Shown: piece after piece, positions 32,147 through 41,835 of the stretch | Layout: every line of letters starts with the position of its first letter | How positions within the stretch are numbered: the stretch's first letter is position 1 | DNA from: Bacillota bacterium | Lineage (GTDB): Bacteria; Bacillota; Clostridia; DSM-8532 | Assembly (NCBI GenBank): GCA_023440865.1 | Contig: JAEXRM010000146.1 | Span: 1 to 50,876, forward strand | Direction of reading: 5' to 3' | Length of the DNA: 50,876 nt | The notes under the pieces: generated by a model | What the model was told of the DNA's origin: nothing | The model's database searches: none | What the model saw: only the letters and a program-made list of their open reading frames with translations | Made by a program: the position numbers and the translations under genes

Positions 32147-34789
32147 ATGAAGAAGTACGGCCTGAATGAACTGCGTGAGATGTATCTTTCCTTTTTCGAG
32201 AGCAAGGGGCACCTGCGGGCGCCAAGCTTTTCGCTCGTACCGCAGAACGATCCGAGCATCCTGCTGATCAACGCCGGCATGACCCCCCTCAAGCCTTATT
32301 TCACGGGCAAGGAGAAGCCGCCGCGCAACCGCATGACCACGTGCCAGAAGTGCATCCGCACGCCCGACATCGAGAACGTCGGCAAGACGGCGCGCCATGG
32401 CACCTTCTTCGAAATGCTCGGCAACTTTTCGTTCGGCGACTATTTCAAGAAGGAAGCCATTCCGTGGGCGTGGGAGTTCTTCACGGTCACCCTCGGCATT
32501 CCGGCGGAGCTGCTGTATGTCTCCGTGTATGAAAACGACGACGAAGCCTATGACATCTGGAACAGGGATGTCGGCCTCGATCCGTCGAAGATCTTCCGCA
32601 TGGGCAAGGCTGACAACTTCTGGGAACACGGCACCGGCCCCTGCGGCCCCTGCTCCGAGATCTATTTCGACAGCGGCGTCGAGAAGGGCTGCGGCAAGCC
32701 CGAATGTACCGTCGGCTGCGATTGCGACCGCTTCATCGAGGTCTGGAACAACGTCTTCACGCAGTTCGACCGCCAGGAGGACGGTACCTACCTCGAGCTC
32801 GCCAGCAAGAACATCGACACGGGCATGGGCCTGGAACGCCTTGCCTGCGTCATGCAGGGTGTCGACAACCTCTTCGAGGTCGACGCCATCCGCGTCATCC
32901 TCGACCATGTGGTACGCATCACGGGCGCGGCCTACGGCAGCGACAAGGTCAAGGATGTTTCCATCCGCGTCATCACCGACCATGCCCGCTCCGTCACGAT
33001 GATGGTGTCCGACGGCATCCTGCCCTCCAACGAGGGCCGCGGCTACGTGCTGCGCCGCCTGCTGCGCCGCGCCGCCCGCCACGGCCGCCTGCTCGGCGTG
33101 CAGCGCCTGTTCCTCGCGGAGGTGGCGCAGACGGTTGTCGACTGCTTCGGAGATGCCTACCCGAACCTGCGCGAAAAACGCGACTACATCCTCAAGGTCA
33201 TCACCCTCGAGGAAGAGAAGTTCCATTTGTCCGTGGACCAGGGCTCGGCCATCCTCGACGGCTTCATCCAGGATGTGAAGGATGCCGGCGGCACGACCGT
33301 CGCGGGCGAGAAGGTGTTCCGCCTGCACGACACCTACGGTTTCCCGCTCGACCTCACCCGTGAGATTGTGCTGGAGGCGGGACTGGAGATCGACGAGGCC
33401 GGCTTCCACGCCGAGATGAAGAAACAGAAGGACAAGGCCCGCGAAGCGCATCGCAGCCGCGAGGGCTCCGCCTGGGAAAAGGATCTGTTCGCCGGCACCG
33501 ACAAGTCCGTGTCCACGAAGTTCGTGGGCTACGACGAGGTCGCCTGTGAGGCGAAGGTGCTTTACATCGTGACCGAGGACGCCCTCACCGATGAAGCCCA
33601 ACAGGACGACGAGGTCACGGTCGTCCTCGACGTCACGCCTTTCTATGCCGAAAGCGGCGGGCAGGCGGGCGACACGGGCACGCTCTACAACGACCATTTC
33701 CGCATGGCGGTCGCCGACACCCGCAAAACGGCCGACGGCAAGGTGCTGCACATCGGCCGGGTCGTCTCGGGCGGCGTGATGGTCGGCGAGGTGGTCGCCG
33801 CAAAGATCGACACCGACAGGCGCAAGGCCACGGCCCGCAACCACACGGCCACGCACCTGCTCCACAAGGCGCTCAAGAGCGTGCTCGGCGACCATGTCAA
33901 CCAGGCGGGTTCGCTGGTGAATCCGGAGCGTCTGCGCTTTGATTTCACGCATTTCTCGGCCATCACGCCCGAGCAGCTGAAGGAGATCGCCGACCAGGTC
34001 AACCGGAAAATCCTCGAGAACCTGCCGGTCGACGTGAGGGAAATGCATGTCGATGAGGCGCGCAAGACCGGTGCCATGGCACTGTTCGGCGAAAAGTACG
34101 GGGAGACCGTCCGCGTGGTCACGGCCGGCGACTACAGCCGCGAACTCTGCGGCGGCACGCACCTGACCGCCACCGGCGAGGCCGGCTTGTTGAAGATTCT
34201 GTCCGAAAGCGGCGTGGCGGCGGGGGTCCGGCGCATCGAGGCCGTCACCGGTCTCAACGCGATCGCGTGGTACGATGGCATCGAGCAGACGCTTGCGAAG
34301 GCGGCCGACGCAGCCAAGACCCAGTCCGAGGACCTGCCCCGCAAGATCGACGCCATGGCCGACGAGATCAAGACACTGAAAAAGGCGGTCGAGCAGGCCA
34401 CGCAGAAGCTCGCCGGCAGCGGCATGGACGCGCTGCTCGCGAACGCGGCCGACATTGGCGGCTTCAGGGTGGTCTCCGGCGAGCTCGGGGATCTCGACAT
34501 GAACGCGCTGCGCACGGCCTCCGACACGCTGAGAAACCGTCTCGGTTCCGGCGTGCTGGTGCTGGCCTCCACAAAGGACGACAAGGTCAACCTCATCGTT
34601 GCGGCGTCACCCGACGCGGTGAAGGCCGGCGTGCATGCCGGCAACATCATCCGCCAGGCGGCGGCGGCGTGCGGCGGCGGCGGCGGCGGCCGACCCGACA
34701 TGGCACAGGCCGGAGGCAAGGACGTGCGTGCGGTGCCTGCGGCGCTCGAGGCGGCGACAAGGGAAATCCGCTCGATGCTCAAGGCATGA
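32147..34789 (+). CDS. alaS: Alanine--tRNA ligase
   Basis: This 880-residue class II synthetase charges tRNA-Ala. The catalytic domain starts MKKYGLNELREMYLSFFESKGH and contains FFEMLGNFSFGDYFK and EVWNNVFTQFDR. The editing domain has the zinc-binding NHTATHLLH (near 590) and CGGTH (near 690). The C-terminal C-Ala domain ends with a GGGGGGRPDMAQAGG motif. Length and order are normal. ATG 32147 fits the family start although the ribosome site is weak (GGGG). An upstream in-frame ATG at 32081 is unlikely. The HIT gene follows 73 bp later. Confidence 0.97.
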   Translation: MKKYGLNELREMYLSFFESKGHLRAPSFSLVPQNDPSILLINAGMTPLKPYFTGKEKPPRNRMTTCQKCIRTPDIENVGKTARHGTFFEMLGNFSFGDYFKKEAIPWAWEFFTVTLGIPAELLYVSVYENDDEAYDIWNRDVGLDPSKIFRMGKADNFWEHGTGPCGPCSEIYFDSGVEKGCGKPECTVGCDCDRFIEVWNNVFTQFDRQEDGTYLELASKNIDTGMGLERLACVMQGVDNLFEVDAIRVILDHVVRITGAAYGSDKVKDVSIRVITDHARSVTMMVSDGILPSNEGRGYVLRRLLRRAARHGRLLGVQRLFLAEVAQTVVDCFGDAYPNLREKRDYILKVITLEEEKFHLSVDQGSAILDGFIQDVKDAGGTTVAGEKVFRLHDTYGFPLDLTREIVLEAGLEIDEAGFHAEMKKQKDKAREAHRSREGSAWEKDLFAGTDKSVSTKFVGYDEVACEAKVLYIVTEDALTDEAQQDDEVTVVLDVTPFYAESGGQAGDTGTLYNDHFRMAVADTRKTADGKVLHIGRVVSGGVMVGEVVAAKIDTDRRKATARNHTATHLLHKALKSVLGDHVNQAGSLVNPERLRFDFTHFSAITPEQLKEIADQVNRKILENLPVDVREMHVDEARKTGAMALFGEKYGETVRVVTAGDYSRELCGGTHLTATGEAGLLKILSESGVAAGVRRIEAVTGLNAIAWYDGIEQTLAKAADAAKTQSEDLPRKIDAMADEIKTLKKAVEQATQKLAGSGMDALLANAADIGGFRVVSGELGDLDMNALRTASDTLRNRLGSGVLVLASTKDDKVNLIVAASPDAVKAGVHAGNIIRQAAAACGGGGGGRPDMAQAGGKDVRAVPAALEAATREIRSMLKA

Positions 34790-34862
34790 TGGGGCCGGAA
34801 AGCTGCACACCCGGCAGCGAACGGGCGCGGCAGGGTTCCGGCAGGCAAGGGAGGCGTGAGGC

Positions 34863-35204
34863 GTGGATTGCATTTTCTGCAGGATCATCGCAGGGGAGAT
34901 TCCCTGCTCGAAGGTTTTCGAGGACGAGCAGGTGCTGGCGTTCAGGGACATCCATCCCGCTGCACCCGTCCATGTGCTCGTGGTGCCCAAGACGCATGTC
35001 GAAAGCATTCACGCGCTGACGCCGGAAACGTTGCCGCTGGTGGGACCCTTGCACGCGGCCATCCGCGAAGTCGCGGAGATCACGGGCATCGCTGGGGACG
35101 GGTATCGGGTCATCGCCAACTGCGGCGCGGGCGCTGGCCAGACGGTACCGCATCTGCACTACCATGTGCTCGGCGGCATGCATCTGGGAGAGCGGCTTCT
35201 TTGA
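34863..35204 (+). CDS. HIT-domain nucleotide-binding protein (HINT type)
   Basis: This 113-residue protein begins with CIFCRIIAGEIP and ends with the histidine triad HLHYHVLGG (near 96-104), the defining motif. HINT proteins hydrolyse adenosine phosphoramidates and aminoacyl-adenylates. The start is a GTG at 34863 with GGGAGG 8 nt upstream; no ATG is available before the conserved CIFC motif. It lies between alaS and rpsU, a common neighbourhood in Firmicutes. Confidence 0.93.
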   Translation: MDCIFCRIIAGEIPCSKVFEDEQVLAFRDIHPAAPVHVLVVPKTHVESIHALTPETLPLVGPLHAAIREVAEITGIAGDGYRVIANCGAGAGQTVPHLHYHVLGGMHLGERLL

Positions 35205-35214
35205 AGCCGTCGGG

Positions 35215-35244
35215 TTGACAGCCCCGCCGGAACAGGCGTATACA
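35215..35244 (+). promoter_or_regulatory. rpsU upstream promoter P1
   Basis: Perfect TTGACA (35215-35220), 18 nt, TATACA (35239-35244), starting 11 bp after the HIT gene stop. Confidence 0.7.
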
Positions 35245-35250
35245 AAGAAC

Positions 35251-35280
35251 TTGACTGGTGTCCTCCGATGCCTGTATAAT
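35251..35280 (+). promoter_or_regulatory. rpsU downstream promoter P2
   Basis: TTGACT (35251-35256), 18 nt, perfect TATAAT (35275-35280). It is placed 36 bp after P1 in the same phase, giving tandem strong promoters for the ribosomal protein gene. Confidence 0.75.
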
Positions 35281-35374
35281 GTTTGGTGTGCTGTAATATG
35301 GTATTCATCCGTTCACGCAGTGGATAAATCCCCCGGCACAACTGTTACGTTTGTCACAGAGGGGAGGGATAGAT

Positions 35375-35551
35375 GTGTCTGAAGTAAGAGTGAAGGAAAA
35401 CGAAACCCTTGACAGCGCGCTTCGCCGTTTCAAGAGGCAGTGCGCAAAGTCTGGTGTTCTCGCGGAAGTCCGCAAGCGCGAGCATTACGTCAAGCCGAGC
35501 GTCAAGCGCAAGAAGAAGTCCGAAGCCGCGAGGAAACGCAAGACGAAGTGA
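35375..35551 (+). CDS. rpsU: 30S ribosomal protein S21
   Basis: This 58-residue, very basic protein starts SEVRVKENETLDSALRRFKRQCAKSG and ends in a Lys/Arg-rich tail (KKKSEAARKRKTK), the standard bS21 form of Firmicutes. The start is a GTG at 35375 that follows GGGGAGGG; the ATG at 35373 is out of frame. It is driven by two tandem promoters and followed 11 bp later by yqeY, the usual pairing. Confidence 0.97.
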   Translation: MSEVRVKENETLDSALRRFKRQCAKSGVLAEVRKREHYVKPSVKRKKKSEAARKRKTK

Positions 35552-35562
35552 GGGATGAAGCC

Positions 35563-36006
35563 ATGACCCTCAAGGAACGGTTCCAGAGCGATGTGAAGGA
35601 CGCCATGAAGGAGAAGGACAAGGTCCGCAAGGACGCCATCCAGATGCTTCGTGCCGCAGTCCTGCAGATCGAAAAGGACAAACAGGTCACCCTCGATGAC
35701 GATGGTGTGGTCGAAGTCCTGGCCAAGGAACTCAAGTCCCGCCGCGAAGCCCTTGCCGAAATCGAAAAGGGTGGTCGCGAGGATTTGGCACAGGGCCTGC
35801 GCCAGGAGATCTCAATCATCTCGTCGTACCTGCCGGAACCGCTGACTGAGGCGGAACTGGAGGTGATCGTCCGTGAGGCGGTCGCCAAAACCGGCGCACA
35901 GTCGGCCAAGGACATGGGCCGGGTCATGAAAGAGACCCTGCCGATGGTCAAGGGCAGGGCGGATGGTGGTCAGATCAATGCCATCGTCAAACGGCTGCTG
36001 GGATGA
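35563..36006 (+). CDS. yqeY: YqeY family protein (GatB/YqeY domain)
   Basis: This 147-residue helical protein opens with LKERFQSDVKDAMKEKDK and RKDAIQMLRAAV. It has SYLPEPLTEAELE in the middle and a C-terminal KDMGRVMKETLPMVKGRADGGQINAIVKRLL that matches the tail domain of GatB. The family is linked to tRNA-dependent amidation by this domain, but its own role is unclear. It is co-transcribed with rpsU, and a hairpin follows the stop. Confidence 0.95.
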   Translation: MTLKERFQSDVKDAMKEKDKVRKDAIQMLRAAVLQIEKDKQVTLDDDGVVEVLAKELKSRREALAEIEKGGREDLAQGLRQEISIISSYLPEPLTEAELEVIVREAVAKTGAQSAKDMGRVMKETLPMVKGRADGGQINAIVKRLLG

Positions 36007-36014
36007 ACGAAAAG

Positions 36015-36040
36015 GAGGCTGTCTCGAAAGAGACAGCCTC
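36015..36040 (+). terminator. Hairpin after yqeY
   Basis: GAGGCTGTCTC (36015-36025) and its exact complement (36030-36040) with a GAAA tetraloop give a very stable stem followed by TTGCATT. The T-run is weak but the position supports a terminator. Confidence 0.65.
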
Positions 36041-36105
36041 TTGCATTCAAGCGCAGGCGTGAAGCGGTCTGCTCTTTTTCGGAAAGAATGGCGGGGAGAG
36101 CACGC

Positions 36106-38253
36106 ATGATTGGTTTTTACACGGGGGAAGGCACCAGATGGCGGGTGGCCGGCACGGAAGACGAGTCGCTGTGGCAGCCTGTATCAACGCCGGATGCCCT
36201 GGTGGCGCAGCTGCTTGGGAACCGCGGCATCGATGCCGGCGGGAAGGAGCGGTTTCTTTCGCCGCGGCTGGAGGACCTGCACGACCCGTTCCTGCTCGAG
36301 GGCATCCGCGAGGCGGCTGAGCGCATCGTTGTCGCGATTCGGGAACGGCAGCACCTGTTGGTGTACGGCGACTATGACGTCGACGGCACCACGGCCGTTT
36401 CGATTCTCAAGAACCTCTTCTCCGATCTCGACTTTCCGGTCTCCACCTACATTCCGGACCGTGCGGACGAGGGCTACGGCATATCGGACTTGGCCGTGGA
36501 ACGAATCGTTGCCTCTGCCGTGCAGGTCATGGTCACCGTCGACTGCGGCATAACGGCCCGACGGCAGGTGGAAGCCATCCTGGCGGGACGGGCCGCTTTG
36601 GGTCGCCCCATTGACATCCTCGTCACGGACCACCACCAATCCGATCCCGATACGCTGCCGCCGGCCCTGGTGCTTGTGAATCCCCATTTGCCCGGTTCCA
36701 GGTATCCGTTCAGGCATCTCTGCGGAGCCGGTGTCGCCTGGAAGCTCGCCCAGGCGGTGGCCACGCTGATGGGCCGTCCGGAGCTGGCCATGAAATCCAT
36801 CGATCTGGCCGCGTTCGCCACCATTGCCGACATTGTGGACCTGACCGGCGAGAACCGCATCATCGCGCGGTTCGGCATCGAAAAGATGAACCGCGACCCG
36901 CATCCCGGGCTCGCGGCCCTGCACGCCGTTTCAGGCGGCAAGGCCGGTGCCGTCGATGCAACCCGCATCGGTTTTGTCCTGGCGCCGCGCGTCAACGCGG
37001 CCGGGCGCATGGGTGACGCGAAGGAGGCCGTGAAGCTGTTGACGGCCAAGTCGCCCGATGCGGCAACGCCAATCGCCCAGCGGCTCGACGAGATCAACCG
37101 CGAACGCCAGACAACACAGGAGGCGGTGCTCCGGCAGGCGCTCGCCGCCATCGCCGAACGCCCCCAATCGGCGCGGGAGCCTGTGACCGTGGTCTGGGGC
37201 GAGGATTGGCATCATGGCGTCATCGGCATCGTCGCCTCGAAGCTGGTCGACCGGTTCGGCAAACCCGCCTTCGTGCTGGCGGTGACCAATGGAGAGGCCG
37301 TCGGCTCGGGCCGGAGCATCGAAGGCTTCGACCTGTTCGAGGCGCTTGCTTCGCAGAGCGGCCTGTTGGCGCGATATGGCGGTCACGCACAGGCTGGCGG
37401 CCTCACGCTGTCATCTGACGCCCTCGAGACGTTCCGCGAGGGCATCTGTCGATATGCCGCGCTACGCATCACGCCCGAGATGCGCACGCCTGTGGTGGAT
37501 ATCGAGGCCGAGCTGGGCGCACGCGTGTTATCGACAGCCTGTGTGGAACGGCTGCGCGTTCTCGAGCCCACGGGACAGGGAAATCCCGCGCCGCTGCTGT
37601 TGGTGCGCGGTGCCAGGGTGGTCGAGGTGAAAACGCTGTCGGAGGGGAAGCACCTGCGGATGAAAGTCGACAAGGAGGGGACAGCCCTGACGTGTGTCGG
37701 CTTCGGGGACGGGCCGCTCGCCGTGCACCTCGACCCCGGCGATCAGCTCGATCTGGCCGGTTACCTCGAGATCAACGAATGGCAGGGGCGGACGAGTCTG
37801 CAGTTGCGGCTCGAATCCATGCGGCTCTCCGCGGGGGAGCGACATCGGAACCGGTTCATGCACGAGGCTGTGCGCAGGTTCGAGTCCCTTGATTGCGATG
37901 GAGATTGGCTTTATAATGGGATTGTTCGTTCCGGACAGCCCAAGGAGGCCTTTTTCCCGACACGGGAGGACCTCGCGGCGGTGTATCGCCATTTTCGCCG
38001 CTTTCCGGAGACGATCTGCACGCCGGGGGAGCTGTTTCTCCTGGCCCGTCGGCTGACGGGCGCGGGAGGCGGGCCACTCGGCTTTTTCAGAATGATGGCG
38101 GGACTTCTGGTGTTCGACGAGCTCGGTCTCTTCTCCCTGACATTACTGCCGGACGGAAGCTACCGCCTGGCGACGCCGGAGGAGTCCGAACGCGTTGATC
38201 TTGAGGCATCGGAACTGCTGGCGCTGCTGCAGGACGTGGCGGCGCGCGCCTGA
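36106..38253 (+). CDS. recJ: Single-stranded-DNA-specific exonuclease RecJ
   Basis: This 715-residue protein has the DHH phosphoesterase motifs: YGDYDVDGTTA (motif I, near 86), DCGIT (II), TDHHQ (III, the DHH) near 178, and later ADIVDL. The DHHA1 domain includes GSGRSIEGFDL and YGGHAQAGG. RecJ degrades single-stranded DNA 5' to 3' in recombination and repair. A C-terminal extension of about 120 residues after the OB-like domain is present, as in many Firmicutes. ATG 36106 with GGGGAG upstream is preferred; ATG 36088 is in frame but lacks a site. Confidence 0.95.
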   Translation: MIGFYTGEGTRWRVAGTEDESLWQPVSTPDALVAQLLGNRGIDAGGKERFLSPRLEDLHDPFLLEGIREAAERIVVAIRERQHLLVYGDYDVDGTTAVSILKNLFSDLDFPVSTYIPDRADEGYGISDLAVERIVASAVQVMVTVDCGITARRQVEAILAGRAALGRPIDILVTDHHQSDPDTLPPALVLVNPHLPGSRYPFRHLCGAGVAWKLAQAVATLMGRPELAMKSIDLAAFATIADIVDLTGENRIIARFGIEKMNRDPHPGLAALHAVSGGKAGAVDATRIGFVLAPRVNAAGRMGDAKEAVKLLTAKSPDAATPIAQRLDEINRERQTTQEAVLRQALAAIAERPQSAREPVTVVWGEDWHHGVIGIVASKLVDRFGKPAFVLAVTNGEAVGSGRSIEGFDLFEALASQSGLLARYGGHAQAGGLTLSSDALETFREGICRYAALRITPEMRTPVVDIEAELGARVLSTACVERLRVLEPTGQGNPAPLLLVRGARVVEVKTLSEGKHLRMKVDKEGTALTCVGFGDGPLAVHLDPGDQLDLAGYLEINEWQGRTSLQLRLESMRLSAGERHRNRFMHEAVRRFESLDCDGDWLYNGIVRSGQPKEAFFPTREDLAAVYRHFRRFPETICTPGELFLLARRLTGAGGGPLGFFRMMAGLLVFDELGLFSLTLLPDGSYRLATPEESERVDLEASELLALLQDVAARA

Positions 38254-38344
38254 GCCGGAAGGCTGACACGCCGAGGGAACAACGGCCGTCGCCATGTCCG
38301 TCCCCAAGGACGGAACCCATGGCGGACGCGGAATGTGGGGCTTC

Positions 38345-40534
38345 ATGATCGACGAGTACAAGCGGCTGAGGGAACTCATTCTCCAACACGATCCGCATGC
38401 CGATTTCACGCTGGTCGAAAAGGCATATCGGCTTTCAAAGGCTGCCCATGAGGGACAGATCCGTGTTTCCGGCGATCCGTACATCATCCATCCCCTTGCC
38501 GTCGCCTGCATCCTTGCCGAGATGGACATGGACGCGGCCACGATTGCGGCCGGCATCCTGCACGACACCATCGAGGACACGTTCTGCGACTATGAAAAGC
38601 TCAAGGCGGACTTCGGCATGGAGATCGCCGATCTGGTCGAAGGCGTGACCAAGCTGACGAAGATCCCCTACACCTCCAAGCAGGAGGAGCAGGCCGAGAA
38701 TTTCCGCAAGATGTTCCTGGCGATGGCCAACGACATCCGCGTCATCATCATCAAGCTGGCCGACCGCCTGCACAACATGCGCACCCTCAAGTTCAAGCCG
38801 CGCGAGAAGCAAATCGAGACCGCGCGTGAAACGCAGGAGATCTATGCGCCGCTGGCACACCGGCTCGGCATGCACCGCATCAAGTGGGAGCTCGAGGACC
38901 TGAGCTTCCGCTATCTCGATGAGAAGGCCTACTACGACCTGGTCGAAAAGATCGCCAAGAAGCGGCGCGAGCGCGAGGAGTACATTCACCGCATCATCGG
39001 CGAGGTACGCGCCAAGGCGGAAGAAATGGGCATCGAGGCCCATATCGAGGGCCGTGCGAAGCACCTGTACAGTATCCACCAGAAGATGGTCAAGCAGAGC
39101 AAGTCCATCGAGCAGATCTATGACCTGTTCGCCATCCGCCTCATCGTCGACTCCGTGAAGGACTGCTATGCCGTGCTCGGTCTCGTGCACGAGCTGTACA
39201 AGCCCATGCCCGGCCGGTTGAAGGACTACATCTCCATGCCCAAGCCGAACATGTACCAGTCGCTGCATTCCACGCTCATCGGCCCTGAGGGGATACCCTT
39301 CGAGGTGCAGATCCGCACGGGCGAGATGCACCGCATCGCCGAAGTCGGCATCGCGGCCCATTGGCAGTACAAACAGGGCGGCGCGGCGCGGAGCGACCAG
39401 GAGATGTCCGACAAGCTCAACTGGCTGAGGCAGCTCGTCGACTGGCAGAAGGAGACCCATGACGCGGACGCGTTCATGGAGAACCTCAAGATCGACCTGT
39501 TCACCGACGAGGTGTTCGTCTTCACGCCCAAGGGCGATGTCAAGAACCTCAAGGCGGGATCCACGCCCATCGATTTCGCCTATGCCATCCACAGCGCCAT
39601 CGGCAACCGCATGATCGGCGCGAAGGTCAACGGTCGCATCGTCAATCTCGACTTCGAGCTCAAGAACGGCGACATCGTCGAGGTGATCACCTCGTCTGCC
39701 TCCAACGGTCCGTCGCGCGACTGGCTCAAGATCGCGAAGACCGCGCAGGCCAAGAACAAAATCAACCAGTGGTACAAAAAGGAGAAGCGCGACGAGAACG
39801 TGCTGCACGGGCACGAGCTGTTCGACCGCGAGGTGAAAAAGAGCGGATACACCCTGCAACAGCTGTCCAAGTCCGAGTGGCTCGATCCCATCCTGCGCAA
39901 GTACGGCTTCCATGCCATGGAGGACATGTACGCGGGCTTCGCGCTGGGCGCACTCACACCGGCCAAGGTCGTCTCCAAGCTCAAGGAGGAGTACCGCCAC
40001 AGCCTGACGCCCGAAGAGCAGACGCATATGCTGCTCGAGCACATCGAGAAGGAGAGCAAGAAAAAAAAGAAGATCGTGCCGGAGAGCGGCGTGGTTGTCA
40101 AGGGCATCGACAATTGCCTGGTGCGGCTCTCCCGGTGTTGCAACCCGGTTCCCGGAGACGCGATCGTCGGCTACATCACCCGCGGGCGCGGGGTGTCGGT
40201 GCACCGGGCGGATTGCTCGAATGTCCGGAACAATCTCATCGACGGCGACGCGCGCCTCATCGACGTGCACTGGTACCGGCACACGAGCCACACCGTGGCG
40301 TATCTGGCCGAGATCACAATCAAGGCCCACGACCGCTCGGGCCTGCTGATCGAACTGACGAACGTCATCGGCGAGTCGCGTGTCCCGTTGCGCGCCATCA
40401 ACGCCCGCACCGGCAAGGATCTGGTCGCCGTCGTGCACCTCACGCTCGAAATCACGCACACCGAGCAGCTGGACCGCATCGTCAACCGCCTCTCGTCCGT
40501 GCGTGATGTGTATGAGATTTCGCGAAACAAATGA
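38345..40534 (+). CDS. rel: Bifunctional (p)ppGpp synthetase/hydrolase
   Basis: This 729-residue Rel protein has an HD hydrolase domain with HDTIEDT (HD at 73-74) and KLADRLHNM. The synthetase domain has RLIVDSVKDCYAVLG and GRLKDYISMPKPNMYQSLH. A TGS domain (FTPKGDVKNLKAGSTPIDFAYAIHS), a helical/zinc-finger region with CCNPVPGD and a C-terminal ACT domain follow. Both catalytic sites look intact, so it should make and degrade (p)ppGpp. ATG 38345 gives the normal N-terminal length; ATG 38333 and 38294 are in-frame alternatives. It follows recJ, and dtd follows it, the common Firmicutes order. Confidence 0.95.
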   Translation: MIDEYKRLRELILQHDPHADFTLVEKAYRLSKAAHEGQIRVSGDPYIIHPLAVACILAEMDMDAATIAAGILHDTIEDTFCDYEKLKADFGMEIADLVEGVTKLTKIPYTSKQEEQAENFRKMFLAMANDIRVIIIKLADRLHNMRTLKFKPREKQIETARETQEIYAPLAHRLGMHRIKWELEDLSFRYLDEKAYYDLVEKIAKKRREREEYIHRIIGEVRAKAEEMGIEAHIEGRAKHLYSIHQKMVKQSKSIEQIYDLFAIRLIVDSVKDCYAVLGLVHELYKPMPGRLKDYISMPKPNMYQSLHSTLIGPEGIPFEVQIRTGEMHRIAEVGIAAHWQYKQGGAARSDQEMSDKLNWLRQLVDWQKETHDADAFMENLKIDLFTDEVFVFTPKGDVKNLKAGSTPIDFAYAIHSAIGNRMIGAKVNGRIVNLDFELKNGDIVEVITSSASNGPSRDWLKIAKTAQAKNKINQWYKKEKRDENVLHGHELFDREVKKSGYTLQQLSKSEWLDPILRKYGFHAMEDMYAGFALGALTPAKVVSKLKEEYRHSLTPEEQTHMLLEHIEKESKKKKKIVPESGVVVKGIDNCLVRLSRCCNPVPGDAIVGYITRGRGVSVHRADCSNVRNNLIDGDARLIDVHWYRHTSHTVAYLAEITIKAHDRSGLLIELTNVIGESRVPLRAINARTGKDLVAVVHLTLEITHTEQLDRIVNRLSSVRDVYEISRNK

Positions 40535-40618
40535 TGGGGCCGGTCGCGATCCGGACATCGGCGGCTATCGGCGCAGCCGAACCCGCGAGCGGACCGTGGC
40601 GGGGAAGGAGACCAGGCA

Positions 40619-41068
40619 ATGCGTGCGGTGGTGCAGCGGGTGACGGAAGCATCGGTACGGGTGGAGGGTCGGACTGTCGGACAGATTGGTGCCGGACTGC
40701 TGGTGCTGCTGGGTGTCGGACAGGGCGACGGGGAGGCCGACGCGGCCTGGATGGCCGAAAAGGTGCTCAACCTGCGCATTTTCGAGGATGAGGGCGGCAA
40801 GATGAACCGCTCGGTCGTCGAACGGGAGGGCGCCATCCTGGCAGTGTCACAGTTTACCCTGTTCGGCGATTGCCGCAAGGGACGCAGACCCGGCTTTTCT
40901 GATGCGGCGCGGCCCGAAGTGGCTGTTCCCCTGTACGAGCGGGTCGTCGCGCTGTTCGGGGAAGCGGGCGTTCCGGTGGAGACCGGCGTGTTCCAGGCGG
41001 ACATGAAGGTGTCGCTGGTCAACGACGGCCCCGTGACCCTGCTGCTGGACAGTCGGAAGTCATTCTGA
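40619..41068 (+). CDS. dtd: D-aminoacyl-tRNA deacylase
   Basis: This 149-residue protein starts MRAVVQRVTEASVRV and contains the two active-site motifs of DTD, SQFTLFGD near residue 78 and the C-terminal NDGPVTLLLDS, close to the consensus NxGPVT. It removes D-amino acids, and by family also glycine, from mischarged tRNA. GGGGAAGGAG precedes ATG 40619. It is downstream of rel by 84 bp. Confidence 0.96.
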   Translation: MRAVVQRVTEASVRVEGRTVGQIGAGLLVLLGVGQGDGEADAAWMAEKVLNLRIFEDEGGKMNRSVVEREGAILAVSQFTLFGDCRKGRRPGFSDAARPEVAVPLYERVVALFGEAGVPVETGVFQADMKVSLVNDGPVTLLLDSRKSF

Positions 41069-41192
41069 CAGGAACACGCCGAAGAGGCGGCGGGCTGTTC
41101 CCTCCATGAGGGCAATGGTGCGGCGCAGGCCGCGTGACGGACGGCGGATGCCGATCCATGAAGGCAAGCGGAAGACATCGGAGGGAGACAGC

Positions 41193-41819
41193 ATGGAGAT
41201 TGCCGTTCTGAGAAATGGTCTGTTTGAATCGAACACCTGGCTGGTCGGTGAAGCAGGTTGCTGTACTGTCATCGATTGCGGCGCACCCGCGTCGGACATC
41301 CTGGCGGCGGCCGAGCGCATGGGGTGCCGCATCACGCACATCGTGCTGACACATGGGCATCTCGACCATGTCTGCCAGGCAGAAGCCCTCGTCGAGGCAA
41401 CCGGCGCCCCCCTGTGCCTGCATGAAGGAGAAAAGGCGCTGTACGTTGATCCGGACGCCAGCGGCTTTTCCACCTTCGGCATTCCGCGCAGCCGCACCTT
41501 CCCGATGCCAGACCGGCTGCTTCGTGACGGCGAGGTGTTGGAAACCGGCGGCCCGTCCTTCCGTGTCATCCATACGCCGGGTCATACGTCGGGTTGCATC
41601 TGCCTGCTGGCGGATGGTCATCTGTTTTCTGGCGATACCCTTTTTCATCGGGGCGTCGGCCGGACGGACCTGGCGACTGGCGATGCCGGCAAGCTGGTGC
41701 GTAGCCTGCGTGAGACGCTGTACCGCCTTGCGCCGGAGACGGTCGTGCATCCCGGACATGGGCCGGACACCACCATCGGGCAGGAAGCCGCACGGAATCC
41801 CCACATCACGGCCAAATGA
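41193..41819 (+). CDS. MBL-fold hydrolase (glyoxalase II-like)
   Basis: This 208-residue metallo-beta-lactamase-fold protein carries the metal motif THGHLDHV (near 53-60), HTPGHTSGC, FSGDTLF and the C-terminal HPGHGPDTTIGQE. This is the small hydroxyacylglutathione-hydrolase-like type common in anaerobes, where the true substrate is usually unknown. GGAGGGAG precedes ATG 41193. It lies between dtd and hemZ in the conserved rel-dtd-MBL-hemZ order. Confidence 0.92.
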   Translation: MEIAVLRNGLFESNTWLVGEAGCCTVIDCGAPASDILAAAERMGCRITHIVLTHGHLDHVCQAEALVEATGAPLCLHEGEKALYVDPDASGFSTFGIPRSRTFPMPDRLLRDGEVLETGGPSFRVIHTPGHTSGCICLLADGHLFSGDTLFHRGVGRTDLATGDAGKLVRSLRETLYRLAPETVVHPGHGPDTTIGQEAARNPHITAK

Positions 41820-41835
41820 GGAGCAACCGACACAC

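Noticed and set aside
31658..34162. Open frame of 834 codons on the minus strand opposite alaS
   Set aside because: It is the shadow of alaS in GC-rich DNA: low-complexity composition, no ribosome site and no recognisable domain, while the plus strand has every alaS motif.
38435..40558. Open frame of 707 codons on the minus strand opposite rel
   Set aside because: A shadow frame with Val/Leu/Asp-rich composition mirroring rel codons. The plus strand has full HD, synthetase, TGS and ACT motifs.
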